From Sphaerotilus mobilis (GTDB lineage Bacteria > Pseudomonadota > Gammaproteobacteria > Burkholderiales > Burkholderiaceae_C): a stretch of DNA of 64,000 bases. The stretch is from NCBI RefSeq assembly GCF_004216565.1, contig NZ_SGWV01000008.1, positions 248,001 to 312,000 of the forward strand, in the 5' to 3' direction. Every line of letters begins with the position of its first letter. Position 1 is the stretch's first letter. A program made the position numbers and the translations under genes. Below are positions 1 to 8,913 of the stretch, in pieces. Below the pieces are notes generated by a model that saw only the letters and a program-made list of their open reading frames with translations, made no database searches and had not been told where the DNA came from.

Positions 1-2
1 GC

Positions 3-170
3 CTGCTGATCGGGGTGCTGGTGGCGGGGACCGTGTTCGGCACGGGCCAGCTGGTGCGCGGCGCGCACTTCGTCAGCCACACGCTCTGGTCGGCCTGGCT
101 GTGCTGGACCCTGTGCGTGATCTGGGCCGCCGTCCTGCGTCAGCGCGAGGCCGCCAGCATCGCCCGGTAG
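3..170 (+). CDS. PAP2-family phosphatase, C-terminal fragment
   Basis: This is the last 55 codons of a gene that begins before the window, read in frame 3 and ending in TAG. The residues VRGAHFVSHTLWSAW resemble the final conserved block of membrane PAP2 phosphatases, in which a histidine follows a short arginine-containing stretch. Hydrophobic residues lie on both sides, so this would be the last one or two membrane segments. Family knowledge suggests lipid phosphate or undecaprenyl diphosphate hydrolysis, but the substrate cannot be read here. The 3' end overlaps the convergent iron alcohol dehydrogenase gene by 31 bp. Confidence 0.6.
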   Translation: MLIGVLVAGTVFGTGQLVRGAHFVSHTLWSAWLCWTLCVIWAAVLRQREAASIAR

Positions 171-1279
171 TCGGCCTCGCTCGCCAACCGGGGGTTGGTG
201 GCGTGGCAGTGGTCCTTCATCGCGCCGGCGATGACGCGATCGTCCAGGTCCGCGCCCACGCCCAGTTCCGACAGCCCTGAGGGCAGCCCCAGTCGTCGGT
301 TCATCGCCACGATCGCGTCGGCCGGGTGCTCGCCGTCCGGCAGGCTCATGGCCTGAGCCAGCCGGGCGACGCGGCCGTCGCGCCGCACGCTGTCGGCTTC
401 GGCGTTGAAGCGCACCACCGCCGGCAAGAAGACCGCGTTGAGCGTGCCGTGGTGCAGCCGAGGGTCGACACCGCCAAGGCTGTGGCTGAGCGAATGCACG
501 CAACCCAGGCCCTTCTGGAACGCCATGGCCCCGTGCATCGAGGCACACATCATGTCCAGCCGCGCATCGCGGTCGCTGCCATCGCGGGTGGCGCGTTCGA
601 TGGCCGCCCAGCCGCGCCGCAGCCCTTCCAGGGCGATGCCGTCGGCCGGCGGGTTGAAGGCGGCCGACAGGAAGGTCTCGATGCAGTGCGCGATCGCGTC
701 CATGCCGGTCGCGGCGGTCAGCTTCGGCGGCAGGCCCAGCGTCAGCAGCGGATCGCAGATGGCAGCCTTGGGCAGCAGGTGCCAGCTGTGGAAACCCAGC
801 TTGCGGCCGTCGTCGACGATCAGGATGGCGCCGCGCGCCACTTCGCTGCCAGTGCCTGCCGTGGTCGGCACGGCGATCAGCGGCAGCACCCGCTCGGTGA
901 TGCGTGGCGAGCCGCCTTCGATGGTCGCGTAGTGCCGCAACGGGCCGTCATGGGTCGCTGCGATCGCCACGCCCTTGGCCAGGTCGATGGCCGAGCCGCC
1001 GCCCACCGCGATCAGGCCGTCGCAACCGTGCTGGCGCAAGGCCTCGACCGCCGCGCGCACCGCCACTTCGGTCGGGTTGGACGGCGTGCCGTCGTAGACC
1101 GGCGTCTGGGCACCACCGGGCAGCGTCGCCAGCACGGTGTCCAGCACGCCAGCCGCGCGCACGCCCTTGTCCGTCACGACCAGGGGTCGGCGCATGCCCA
1201 CACGCCCGGCATGGGCCGGCAGCGTGGCCACCGCCTCATGGCCCAGCTCGATCTGGGTCAGGTAGAAGATCGCGCTCAT
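140..1279 (-). CDS. Iron-containing alcohol dehydrogenase
   Basis: A 379-residue NAD(P)-dependent group III (iron-type) alcohol dehydrogenase that would interconvert alcohols and aldehydes in the cytoplasm. The nucleotide-binding loop GGGSAIDLAKG is present. The metal ligands typical of the family are visible in GMDAIAHCIE, HSLSHSLGG and the following HHGTLNAVF segment. I chose the ATG at 1279 because GGAGG lies 11 bases upstream and the protein then begins with a normal family N-terminus (MSAIFYLTQIELG). A longer reading frame to 1384 would overlap tex and add low-complexity residues. It sits 61 bp downstream of tex on the same strand. The substrate is unknown. Confidence 0.9.
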   Translation of the reverse strand: MSAIFYLTQIELGHEAVATLPAHAGRVGMRRPLVVTDKGVRAAGVLDTVLATLPGGAQTPVYDGTPSNPTEVAVRAAVEALRQHGCDGLIAVGGGSAIDLAKGVAIAATHDGPLRHYATIEGGSPRITERVLPLIAVPTTAGTGSEVARGAILIVDDGRKLGFHSWHLLPKAAICDPLLTLGLPPKLTAATGMDAIAHCIETFLSAAFNPPADGIALEGLRRGWAAIERATRDGSDRDARLDMMCASMHGAMAFQKGLGCVHSLSHSLGGVDPRLHHGTLNAVFLPAVVRFNAEADSVRRDGRVARLAQAMSLPDGEHPADAIVAMNRRLGLPSGLSELGVGADLDDRVIAGAMKDHCHATNPRLASEADYRAMLAASR

Positions 1280-1340
1280 CGGCTGTTCGCCTCCATCACA
1301 AGAGGGTGCCGATGCTAGCGAGCCCGCCCCTGGCCCTCGA

Positions 1341-3722
1341 TCAGCGCTTGCCCTGCAGCTTGGCGAAAGCGGCGGCCATGGCATTGCCGGACGCCGGTTG
1401 CGCCGCTTGCCCCGCGTTGCCGCCGCGCGCCGGCTGGGCGTAACGCTCGCCGCGTGCGGCCGGCTTGAAGCTGTTGTCGGCGTTGCGCGCGCCCTTGGAC
1501 GGCGTCGGCGCGTCCAGCTTCATCGTGAGCGCGATGCGCTTGCGGGCCAGGTCGACCTCGACCACCCGCACCTTGACGATGTCGCCGGTCTTGACGATCT
1601 CGCGCGCATCGTTGACGAACTTGTGGCTGAGCTGGCTGACATGTACCAGACCGTCCTGGTGCACGCCCAGATCGACGAAGGCACCGAACTGGGCGACGTT
1701 GCTGACGGTGCCTTCGAGCACCATGCCCTCGCTCAGGTCCTTGATGTCCTCGACGCCGTCGTTGAAGCGTGCGACCTTGAAGTCCGGGCGCGGGTCACGG
1801 CCGGGCTTCTCCAGCTCGGCCAGGATGTCCTTGACCGTGATCGCGCCGAAGCGCTCATCGGCGAAGGCATCGGGCTTGAGCTTGCGGATCACGTCGCTGT
1901 TGCCGATCAGGTCCTGCACCGGACGGCCGACGGCGGCGACGATCTTCTCGACCACCGGGTAGGTCTCCGGGTGCACGCCGGAGAGGTCCAGCGGGTTGTC
2001 GCCGCCCCGGATGCGCAGGAAGCCCGCCGCCTGTTCGAAGGTCTTGGGGCCCAGGCCGGCGACGTCCAGCAACTGGCGGCGGTTGCGGAAGGCGCCATGG
2101 GCATCGCGCCAGCGCACCACGCTGGCGGCCACCGCCGCGCTCAGGCCGGACACACGTGACAGCAGTGGCGCCGAGGCGGTGTTGAGGTCCACGCCGACCG
2201 AGTTGACGCAGTCCTCCACCACGGCCACCAGCGTGCGCGCCAGTTCGCCCTGGTTGACGTCATGCTGGTACTGGCCCACGCCGATGCTCTTGGGGTCGAT
2301 CTTGACCAGCTCGGCCAGCGGGTCCTGCAGGCGACGGGCAATCGACACCGCGCCGCGCAGGCTGACGTCCAGCTCGGGCAGTTCCTTGCTCGCGAACTCG
2401 CTGGCCGAATAGACCGAGGCGCCGGCCTCGCTGACCACGACCTTGTCGAGCCAGGCGTCCGGCGCAATCGCCTTCAACTGCTTGATCAGGTCGGCGGCCA
2501 GCTTGTCGGTTTCGCGGCTGGCGGTGCCGTTGCCGATGGCGATCAGGTTGACGCCGTGGGTGGCGCACAGCCGCGCCAGCACATGCAGCGAGCCGTCCCA
2601 GTCGCGCCGCGGCTCATGCGGGTAGACGGTGGCGGTGTCGAGCACCTTGCCGGTGTCGCTGACCACCGCGACCTTGACGCCGGTGCGGATGCCCGGGTCC
2701 AGCCCCATCACCACACGCTTGCCGGCCGGCGCGGCCAGCAGCAGGTCGCGCAGGTTCTCGCCGAAGACCTTGATGGCGACCGTCTCGGCGTCCTCGCGCA
2801 GGCGGGTGAACAGGTCACGCTCCAGGCTCAGCGAGAGCTTGACCTTCCAGGTCCAGGCGATCGTCTTGCGGATCAGGTCATCGGCCGGGCGCTTCGCGTG
2901 GCTCCAGCCGAGGTGGATGGCGATCTTGCCCTCGGCCAGGCTGGGCGTGCCGGGCACGGCCTCCTCGTCCAAGGCCAGGCGGGCGTCGAGGATCTCCAGC
3001 GTGCGGCCCCGGAACACCGCCAGCGCGCGGTGCGACGGCACCTTGTGGATGGGCTCGTCGTAGTCGAAGTAGTCGCGGAACTTGGCGTGGTCGGGGTTCG
3101 TCTCGTCCTTGCCGTCGGCCAGCTTGGACTTGAACAGGCCCTCCTCCCACAGCCACTCACGCAGTTGCTTGACGAGCACCGCGTCCTCGGCCCAACGTTC
3201 GCTGAGGATGTCGCGCACGCCGTCGAGCACCGCCAGCGCGTCGGCAAAGCCGGCCGTGGTGAGCGCCTCCAGGCCGCCTTCATAGCCTGCGATGAAGGCC
3301 TGCGCCTCGGCGCGCGGATCGAGCGTCGGATCGGCAAACAGCCGATCGGCCAGCGGCTCCAGCCCGGCCTCGCGGGCGATCATTCCCTTGGTGCGGCGCT
3401 TTTGCTTGTAGGGCAGGTAAAGGTCTTCCAGTTCCTGCTTGGTCGGCGCGGCCAGCACGGCGGCGCGCAGCTCGGGCGTCAGCTTGCCCTGCTCCTCGAT
3501 GCTCTTGAGGATCGCCGCGCGGCGCGTCTCCAGCTCGCGCAGATAGCCCAGACGGGCCTCCAGATCGCGCAACTGGGTGTCGTCGAGGCCGTCGGTGGCC
3601 TCCTTGCGGTAGCGGGCGATGAAGGGAACGGTGGCACCACCGTCAAGCAGCGTGACCGCTGCCTGGACCTGGGCCGGACGAACCTTCAGTTCGGCGGCCA
3701 GCTGCAAAAGAATCTGTTCCAA
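1341..3722 (-). CDS. tex: Transcription accessory protein Tex
   Basis: A nucleic-acid-binding protein of the Tex family, about 793 residues, acting in the cytoplasm on RNA and transcription complexes. The order is an N-terminal helical domain ([17 protein letters not shown]), a YqgF/RNase H-like domain ([16 protein letters not shown]), helix-hairpin-helix repeats ([35 protein letters not shown]) and an S1 domain near the C-terminus ([17 protein letters not shown]). The TTG at 3722 is preferred as start because it leaves 14 residues before the RPAQV motif, the same as in E. coli Tex, and an AGGGG lies upstream. An ATG at 3779 would add 19 residues. The tail after S1 is low complexity. Confidence 0.95.
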   Translation of the reverse strand: MEQILLQLAAELKVRPAQVQAAVTLLDGGATVPFIARYRKEATDGLDDTQLRDLEARLGYLRELETRRAAILKSIEEQGKLTPELRAAVLAAPTKQELEDLYLPYKQKRRTKGMIAREAGLEPLADRLFADPTLDPRAEAQAFIAGYEGGLEALTTAGFADALAVLDGVRDILSERWAEDAVLVKQLREWLWEEGLFKSKLADGKDETNPDHAKFRDYFDYDEPIHKVPSHRALAVFRGRTLEILDARLALDEEAVPGTPSLAEGKIAIHLGWSHAKRPADDLIRKTIAWTWKVKLSLSLERDLFTRLREDAETVAIKVFGENLRDLLLAAPAGKRVVMGLDPGIRTGVKVAVVSDTGKVLDTATVYPHEPRRDWDGSLHVLARLCATHGVNLIAIGNGTASRETDKLAADLIKQLKAIAPDAWLDKVVVSEAGASVYSASEFASKELPELDVSLRGAVSIARRLQDPLAELVKIDPKSIGVGQYQHDVNQGELARTLVAVVEDCVNSVGVDLNTASAPLLSRVSGLSAAVAASVVRWRDAHGAFRNRRQLLDVAGLGPKTFEQAAGFLRIRGGDNPLDLSGVHPETYPVVEKIVAAVGRPVQDLIGNSDVIRKLKPDAFADERFGAITVKDILAELEKPGRDPRPDFKVARFNDGVEDIKDLSEGMVLEGTVSNVAQFGAFVDLGVHQDGLVHVSQLSHKFVNDAREIVKTGDIVKVRVVEVDLARKRIALTMKLDAPTPSKGARNADNSFKPAARGERYAQPARGGNAGQAAQPASGNAMAAAFAKLQGKR

Positions 3723-3890
3723 GACGTCTCGTCGCCCCTGACGGGGCCTGGAAAACCACGGAGCGCGGGAGTGTGCCACAGGGGTTTCGGGGGCCTGAAG
3801 GGCCCATCCCGTGCCGATCCCAGCCTCCTTCAGGACCCATTCGGGGGCCCATCTTGATGTTGACGCGCGACAGCTTGAGCGTTGTCAGTT

Positions 3891-3933
3891 CTTCCTGACG
3901 TGACTTGCCGCACATTGCCGCGGCGTCAGGAAG
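3891..3933. repeat. Inverted repeat upstream of the DUF2946 gene
   Basis: Two perfect 10-bp arms (CTTCCTGACG at 3891-3900 and CGTCAGGAAG at 3924-3933) are separated by 23 bases. The repeat lies in the 276-bp gap between the divergent tex and DUF2946 genes, about 65 bp before the latter's ATG. It could form a hairpin or bind a dimeric regulator. No T-tract follows, so a terminator is unlikely. Confidence 0.5.
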
Positions 3934-3998
3934 CACCCTTCGGACTTGTTCAGGATCGACAAAGATCGGACAAAGACTCGAACCAGAAAATCCGCACC

Positions 3999-4403
3999 AT
4001 GCATTTAACTCTCCACCGGCGCCGCGTCATCGGCTGGATCGGCATCGCGCTGATCCTGCTGAACGTGTTCGCCCCGACCCTGGCGCACGCCGTGCGCGGG
4101 CCGGGGGTGCCGGGGGTGTTGCCGCAGTGGTGCTCGATGGGCGTCGTCCAGGTCAGCCCGGATGCACAGGCCAGCGATCAGGCGTCGGAGCCGGCCTCGG
4201 ACCCTGCCGCCGAGCTCGCCTCGTCCAACCTGGCCTGCCCCTTCTGCGTCAGCGCGCCCGCCGCGCTGGCACTGCCGGCCCAACTGCCGGCCGCGCTGCC
4301 GGTCTTGCGCAGCACACCAGCGCCCGCCGCCGCCACCGAGCCGCTGCCCTGCGAGGCACCCGACTCGCACGAGATCCAGGCCCGCGCCCCTCCCGCGCCC
4401 TGA
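3999..4403 (+). CDS. DUF2946-type small secreted protein
   Basis: A 134-residue protein with an N-terminal signal or anchor segment (GWIGIALILLNVFAPTLAHA) followed by a Pro/Ala-rich region that holds a single CPFC motif. DUF2946 proteins have this layout and are often found near copper or other metal-handling and TonB genes. Their function is not established. The ATG at 3999 is chosen because the signal segment follows directly. A frame opening at 3882 would put 39 polar residues in front. The gene is first in a row with the MbnP-like and MbnH-like genes, which supports a metal-related role by context only. Confidence 0.6.
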   Translation: MHLTLHRRRVIGWIGIALILLNVFAPTLAHAVRGPGVPGVLPQWCSMGVVQVSPDAQASDQASEPASDPAAELASSNLACPFCVSAPAALALPAQLPAALPVLRSTPAPAAATEPLPCEAPDSHEIQARAPPAP

Positions 4404-4582
4404 AGCCTCAGGCTGCCTGAACCTCCCTGAGCCTGCTCGCGGCGCCTGAGCGCGCCGCCCCGCCGGACGTTCACCGTCGCGGCGATCCCCTGTTCTCGAC
4501 CCGAGCCCTCCGGTCCGCAGCCTGCCTGTGTCGACCTGCGTTCGCTCGTGTCCGCATCCCACACCTCTTGTCCGCACAGACC

Positions 4583-5590
4583 ATGACTTCTTTCCTGAAC
4601 ATCTCCACCGCCCGCATCGCCCTGTCCACCCTCGCCCTGGCCGCCTTGGCCGCCTGTGGTGGCGGAGATGAAGCGCCGGCCACGACCCAAGCCGTCGCGA
4701 TCGAGTTCGCGGCCGTCAATGGGCTCGCCAACACCCCCGTTTCCTGCGCCAGCGTGCTGACCGGCATGGGCACGGGCAGCGTCAACGCCAAGCTGACCGA
4801 CCTGCGCTTCTATGTGTCCGACGTCAAGCTGATCACCGCCAGCGGGCAGGAGGTCGCCGTGACCCTGGCCTCCAATGATTGGCAGCTGACCCAGGGTGGC
4901 CACGGCCTGACCCTGATCGACCTGGAAAACGACGCCGACACCTGCGCCGGTGACGCTGCGACCAACATCCGCGTGGCCGGCACAGCACCGGTCGGCACCT
5001 ACACCGGCGTGAAGTTCACGCTCGGCGTGCCCTCTGCGCTCAATCACCTCGATGCCACCGCCGCGACCACCGTCGCGCCGCTGACCAACAACGACATGTT
5101 CTGGTCGTGGACCGGCGGCTACAAGCACGCCAAGATCGAAGTCAACCCGGAGAACGCCACCACGGCGGGCATCTACACCGGCGGCATGACCAACACCGCG
5201 GTCACGCCGAACACGACCGCCAACACCTTCAACTTCCACCTCGGGGACACCAACTGCACGGCGGGTGTGCCCTTGTCGAGCAGCACCTGCCTGTCGGAGA
5301 ACACCAGCACCATCACGATGACCGCCTTCAATGCCGGGACGCAGAAGGTCGCGGTGGACATCGGTGCCTTGTTTGCCCAATCCAACCTGCAGGTTGAATC
5401 CGGTGGCGCGCCGGGTTGCATGAGCGGCCAGACCGACCCGCAGTGCCAGGCCATGTGGTCGGTGATCGGCAAGTCCTTCAGCCTGGACGCAGTCACCGGC
5501 GCCATCACGGTCTCTAGCCTGAGCGCGGATGACGCCAGCAACAACGCCTTCCGAAGCGGCACCACGGTGTTCCGCCCGATCGCCAAGTGA
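4583..5590 (+). CDS. mbnP: MbnP-like lipoprotein (metallo-mystery pair, four-Cys motif)
   Basis: A 335-residue exported lipoprotein; the signal peptide ends in the lipobox LAAC with Cys25. The body matches the four-cysteine partner of the metallo-mystery pair: DLRFYVSDVKLI, the aromatic block MFWSWTGGYKHAKIE, and the C-terminal signature GCMSGQTDPQC. In characterised family members a tryptophan is converted to kynurenine by the di-haem partner, creating a copper site; that is family knowledge, not seen here. The ATG at 4583 is preferred to an in-frame TTG at 4568. The stop codon overlaps the start of the MbnH-like gene (TGATG), so the two are translationally coupled. Confidence 0.85.
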   Translation: MTSFLNISTARIALSTLALAALAACGGGDEAPATTQAVAIEFAAVNGLANTPVSCASVLTGMGTGSVNAKLTDLRFYVSDVKLITASGQEVAVTLASNDWQLTQGGHGLTLIDLENDADTCAGDAATNIRVAGTAPVGTYTGVKFTLGVPSALNHLDATAATTVAPLTNNDMFWSWTGGYKHAKIEVNPENATTAGIYTGGMTNTAVTPNTTANTFNFHLGDTNCTAGVPLSSSTCLSENTSTITMTAFNAGTQKVAVDIGALFAQSNLQVESGGAPGCMSGQTDPQCQAMWSVIGKSFSLDAVTGAITVSSLSADDASNNAFRSGTTVFRPIAK

Positions 5591-6804
5591 TGAACGCCGC
5601 CCGCCGTCCGGCGATCCGCCGATACACGGGCGTGCTGGCCGCTGCGGCGGCCGGCATCGCCACGCTCGCCCTGGTCGCCTGTGGTGGCGGGGGCGGTACC
5701 CAGGTCGATGACACCTCGGTGTCTCAAGGTGACTGGACCTGGGCGCTGCCGCTGTCGATGCCCTTGCCCAAGGTGCCCGTCAACAACCCGATGAGCAAGG
5801 CCAAGGTCGCCCTCGGCCGTTTCCTGTTCTATGACCGCCGCTTGTCGGGCAATGGCCAGCAGAGTTGCGGTGACTGCCACTTGCAGTCGCTGGCCTTCAC
5901 GGACGGACGGGCCACGGCGATCGGCTCGACCGGCGAGTCACACCCGCGCAATGCGCAGGGGCTGGCCAACGTCGCATGGAACGCCACGCTGACATGGGCC
6001 AACCCGGCCTTGACCGATCTGGAGCAGCAGATGCTGGTGCCTCTGTTCGGCACCAGCCCGGTCGAGATGGGCTTGACCAACGCCAACCTGCCGACCGTCC
6101 TGCAGCGTCTGCGCGACGAGCCGCGCTACCCGGCCATGTTCGCGGCGGCCTTCCCGGGCGAGGCGGACCCCTGGACCGTCGGCAACATCGTGCGTGCCAT
6201 CGCCAGCTTCCAGCGCAGCCTTGTCAGCATCGACAGCCGTTACGACCGCTGGGAGCGGGGCGCCGCCACGCTCACGGCCGCCGAACTGCGCGGCCTGAAC
6301 CTGTTCAACAGCGAGCGCGCCGAGTGCTTCCATTGCCACGTCGGCTTCAACTTCAACGACCAGGTGGTGCATGCGGGCACCACCCAGCCGCGCACGCCTT
6401 TCCACAACACCGGTCTCTACAACGTCGACGGGCTTGGGGCCTATCCGGGCGACAACCTCGGCCTGATCACGATGACGGCGGTCGCCTCCGACATGGGCAA
6501 GTTCCGCGCACCCAGCCTGCGCAATGTCGCCGTCACGGCTCCCTATGCACACGACGGCAGCGTCGCGACGCTGGAAGACGTGCTCGACAACTACGCCGCC
6601 GGCGGGCGTTTCATCGCTGCCGGCCAGCCCCATGCGGGAGACGGCCGCCTCAATCCCTACAAGAGCGACCTGATCCCCGTGATCCAGCTCAATGCCCAGG
6701 ACAAGGCCGACATCGTCGCCTTCCTGCGCACCCTGACCGACGAAGCCTTCCTGAGCAACCCCGACCATGCCAATCCCTTCGACAGCGCCGCATCGGCGCC
6801 TTGA
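5590..6804 (+). CDS. mbnH: MbnH-like di-haem cytochrome (metallo-mystery pair)
   Basis: A 404-residue di-haem protein of the bacterial cytochrome c peroxidase/MauG superfamily. Two CXXCH haem-binding sites are visible: CGDCH at residues 93-97 and CFHCH at 246-250. A lipobox-like LVAC (Cys31) follows the signal peptide, so it is likely membrane-anchored in the periplasm. Pairing with the preceding four-Cys protein identifies the MbnH branch, whose known job is oxidative modification of a tryptophan in MbnP. The start overlaps the mbnP stop by one base; a GTG one codon earlier is also possible. The end overlaps the next gene if that gene starts at its first ATG. Confidence 0.85.
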   Translation: MNAARRPAIRRYTGVLAAAAAGIATLALVACGGGGGTQVDDTSVSQGDWTWALPLSMPLPKVPVNNPMSKAKVALGRFLFYDRRLSGNGQQSCGDCHLQSLAFTDGRATAIGSTGESHPRNAQGLANVAWNATLTWANPALTDLEQQMLVPLFGTSPVEMGLTNANLPTVLQRLRDEPRYPAMFAAAFPGEADPWTVGNIVRAIASFQRSLVSIDSRYDRWERGAATLTAAELRGLNLFNSERAECFHCHVGFNFNDQVVHAGTTQPRTPFHNTGLYNVDGLGAYPGDNLGLITMTAVASDMGKFRAPSLRNVAVTAPYAHDGSVATLEDVLDNYAAGGRFIAAGQPHAGDGRLNPYKSDLIPVIQLNAQDKADIVAFLRTLTDEAFLSNPDHANPFDSAASAP

Positions 6805-8026
6805 CGTGCGCAGACCCGGCCTGGCCTGTGCCCTCGGCCTGCTGCTGTCCGGCGCACAGGCTCACGACCTGAGCCAGGACCCCGTTCCAGCAGCCGCTGG
6901 CTGGCGCCTTGGCGCGGCGGCAGCGGTGACGGCGCTGGAGACCGACGGCGACACCGCCTGGCCGACATCACGCTGGAGCGGCCTGCCCGGCAGCGGCAGC
7001 TCGCCCGACGACCGGCGTGGACTGGGCCTCGAACACGCCACCATCGACCTGGCCGCCGCCGTCATGCCACAGGCCGGAACGCGGCTGGGGCTAGTGCTCG
7101 CCGCTGGCCAGCATGGCACCGGTCAGGTCCACACCGAAGCCGCGCGCATCGAGGCCCGCACCGACCTGGGCCTGGACCGCCTGAGCCTGCAGTTCGGCCG
7201 CGACCGCGTGCCGCTCGGCGCGGCGCTGACGAGCGCGGGCCACTTCGATCGACATGCCCAGCCGCCGGTCATCAAGCGGGTCGCCCTGGATGGCGACTGG
7301 TTCGCCGACGGCCTGAACCTGCGCTGGCAACGTGGAGTGAGCGAGGGCCTGCAGAGCGTCGACCTGGGCCTGTGGCGCAGCCGCTCCTGGCCGGGTGCCG
7401 CTTCTGCCGGGTGGACACCTGCCCTGCATCTGGAGGGCAACTGGGACACCTGGCGTGCCGACCTGGCCGTCGCCCGGCTGAAGCCGCGAGGCCGCGGCAT
7501 CCCGCTCGCCAGTGCGTCGACGGTGCACAACCACGACACACCCGATTGCCGCCTCAGCACCGTCAACCTGGTCTGTTTCGACGGCCGCACCGACCTGCTG
7601 GGCGCCAGCCTGATGTGGGACCCGCACGAGGAGCCCTGGACCGTCACGCTGGCCGGCCTGATCCAGCGTGACCGCGGTCAGCTCACCAGCTCGCTCGGAC
7701 AGGCCGAGGTCCGCAGCCTGACGCGTGGCGGCTGGATCGACCTGCAGTGGCAGATTGACGAGCCATGGCTCGCCGGCCTGAGGCTGGAACAGGCCCAGGC
7801 CCGACACGAACTCAGCGGCCCGGGCGCCAGCCGCGTCGCTGTCGATGCCGGACTGACCCCCAACACCCCGGTGCGTCGCGCAGCAGCCTCGCTGAGCTGG
7901 TCACCGACCCGCGACTGGACCCTCGGTGCCGAAGCCGGCACCGAGTCGTCCAGCCGCCCCGACGTGCGCTGGGTCGGCCTGCGGGCGATGTGGGCGAGCA
8001 GGGATCTGGTGGGCGGCGGCTGGTAG
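6767..8026 (+). CDS. Predicted outer-membrane barrel-like protein of the mbnPH locus
   Basis: I do not recognise a named family. The 419-residue protein has an export signal (ACALGLLLSGAQA, followed by HDLSQD). The rest has alternating hydrophobic/polar stretches separated by turns, and it ends in a tryptophan. These are features of outer-membrane beta-barrels. Two cysteines lie close together (DCRLSTVNLVC). The first ATG overlaps mbnH by 38 bp. A GTG at 6806, just after the mbnH stop, would give a cleaner signal peptide. Its position third in the unit suggests a channel or surface protein for the same metal function, which is inference. Confidence 0.5.
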   Translation: MPIPSTAPHRRLDVRRPGLACALGLLLSGAQAHDLSQDPVPAAAGWRLGAAAAVTALETDGDTAWPTSRWSGLPGSGSSPDDRRGLGLEHATIDLAAAVMPQAGTRLGLVLAAGQHGTGQVHTEAARIEARTDLGLDRLSLQFGRDRVPLGAALTSAGHFDRHAQPPVIKRVALDGDWFADGLNLRWQRGVSEGLQSVDLGLWRSRSWPGAASAGWTPALHLEGNWDTWRADLAVARLKPRGRGIPLASASTVHNHDTPDCRLSTVNLVCFDGRTDLLGASLMWDPHEEPWTVTLAGLIQRDRGQLTSSLGQAEVRSLTRGGWIDLQWQIDEPWLAGLRLEQAQARHELSGPGASRVAVDAGLTPNTPVRRAAASLSWSPTRDWTLGAEAGTESSSRPDVRWVGLRAMWASRDLVGGGW

Positions 8027-8070
8027 CGGCTTGCGCCACCCCACCGTGCGTTGGCCACCATCGGGGAATG

Positions 8071-8368
8071 GAGGCCCATCGGCAGCAGCCCGTCGGACAC
8101 GGGGTGTCCGACCTACCGGAATGCGCTGCGCACGATCGGCCTGACGGTGCGCTCGGTCGCCTCGGTGTGTTCGGTGTGTTCGATGCGCTCGGTGCACTCG
8201 GTGCACTCGGTGCACTCGGCGTGCTCGGTGTGCTCGGTGTGCTCGGTGTGCTCGGTGTGCTCGGTGTACATGGTGCACTCGGTGTGCTCGGTGTGCTCGG
8301 TGTGCTCGGTGTGCTCGGTTCGGTAGGTCGGACACCTCGTGTCCGACGGGCTGGCGCCGATGGGCCTC
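8071..8368. repeat. Composite repeat element: 47-bp inverted arms around a minisatellite
   Basis: The left arm (8071-8117) and right arm (8322-8368) are near-perfect reverse complements over 47 bp, with only about three mismatches. Each arm itself contains a short palindrome (GTCGGACAC...GTGTCCGAC type) that can fold into a tight hairpin. Between them lies a 9-bp tandem repeat. The whole 298-bp unit sits in the 373-bp gap between the convergent mbn locus and the elaA-like gene. It looks like a REP/BIME-like or MITE-like non-coding element. No transposase is present and I see no clear target duplication. Confidence 0.75.
8152..8319. repeat. 9-bp minisatellite, about 18 copies
   Basis: The unit CTCGGTGTG, with variants CTCGGTGCA, TTCGGTGTG and one CATGGTGCA, is repeated head to tail for 18 full copies plus a partial one. 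Because the unit is a multiple of three, all six frames stay open through it and read as Val-Leu-Gly, Cys-Ser-Val or Ala-His-Arg repeats. These are artefacts, not genes. Copy number is likely to vary between strains. Confidence 0.9.
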
Positions 8369-8399
8369 CGAACCAGGATCGGCGCCGAACGCACGCGCC

Positions 8400-8897
8400 C
8401 TATTCCCGCCCAGCCCGCACCATCTCCCGGTGCGGGATGTTGTCTTCCATGTATTCCTCACCCAGCGCCACGTAACCCTGCGCCCCATAGAAGCGCTGCA
8501 GGTGGGCCTGGGCGCTGATGCGGTTGGCGTGGCCGGGCCAGGCCTGTTCGTCGCAGCGGCGCAGGGCTTCGGCGACCAGGGCGGCGCCGGCGCCGGTGCC
8601 GCGCAGGTGGGCGCGGGTGACGACGCGGCCGAGCGAGGGCTCGTCGTACTTCAAGCCCGGATCGACCACGCGGCAATAGGCCTGCAAGGCGCCGCGGTCG
8701 TCGCGGCCGATCAGGTGCCAGCTGTGGCGGTCCAGGCCGTCGACGTCCTGGTAGGGCTCCTGCTCGACGATGAAGACCTCGCAGCGCAGCGCCAGCGCGT
8801 CGTAGAGGTCGTCCTTGCTGAGGCCTTCCCAGCGGGTCCAGGTCCAGTGCAGCGTGGGCATCGTCAAGGTCTTCATCGGTCGGATCGGTGCGGTCAT
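8400..8897 (-). CDS. ElaA-like GNAT N-acetyltransferase
   Basis: A 165-residue acetyltransferase of the GNAT fold resembling E. coli ElaA. Diagnostic stretches are LRCEVFIVEQEPYQDVDG, the acetyl-CoA loop region GRVVTRAHLRGTGAGAALV, and QAHLQRFYGAQGYVALGEEY near the C-terminus. The acceptor is unknown in this family. Alternative starts at 8876 and 8861 are possible and none has a clear ribosome site. It is the last gene behind the fatty-acid oxidation genes, 16 bp after the thioesterase, so it may be co-transcribed. Confidence 0.85.
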   Translation of the reverse strand: MTAPIRPMKTLTMPTLHWTWTRWEGLSKDDLYDALALRCEVFIVEQEPYQDVDGLDRHSWHLIGRDDRGALQAYCRVVDPGLKYDEPSLGRVVTRAHLRGTGAGAALVAEALRRCDEQAWPGHANRISAQAHLQRFYGAQGYVALGEEYMEDNIPHREMVRAGRE

Positions 8898-8913
8898 CGG
8901 GGCTGGAGATCGG

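Noticed and set aside
1341-3779. Longest tex start at 3779
   Set aside because: Adds 19 residues not seen in homologues; the TTG at 3722 gives the E. coli-like N-terminus.
2262-3857. 531-codon plus-strand frame opposite tex
   Set aside because: Antisense shadow of a well-conserved gene in high-GC DNA; its protein has no recognisable motif.
8152-8319. Possible CRISPR array
   Set aside because: The repeats are 9 bp with no spacers between them and no cas genes are present.
7901-8488. Long open frames with Ala-His-Arg, Cys-Ser-Val or Val-Leu-Gly repeats on both strands
   Set aside because: They are produced by the 9-bp minisatellite, whose length is a multiple of three; all frames stay open and no start signal or homology is seen.
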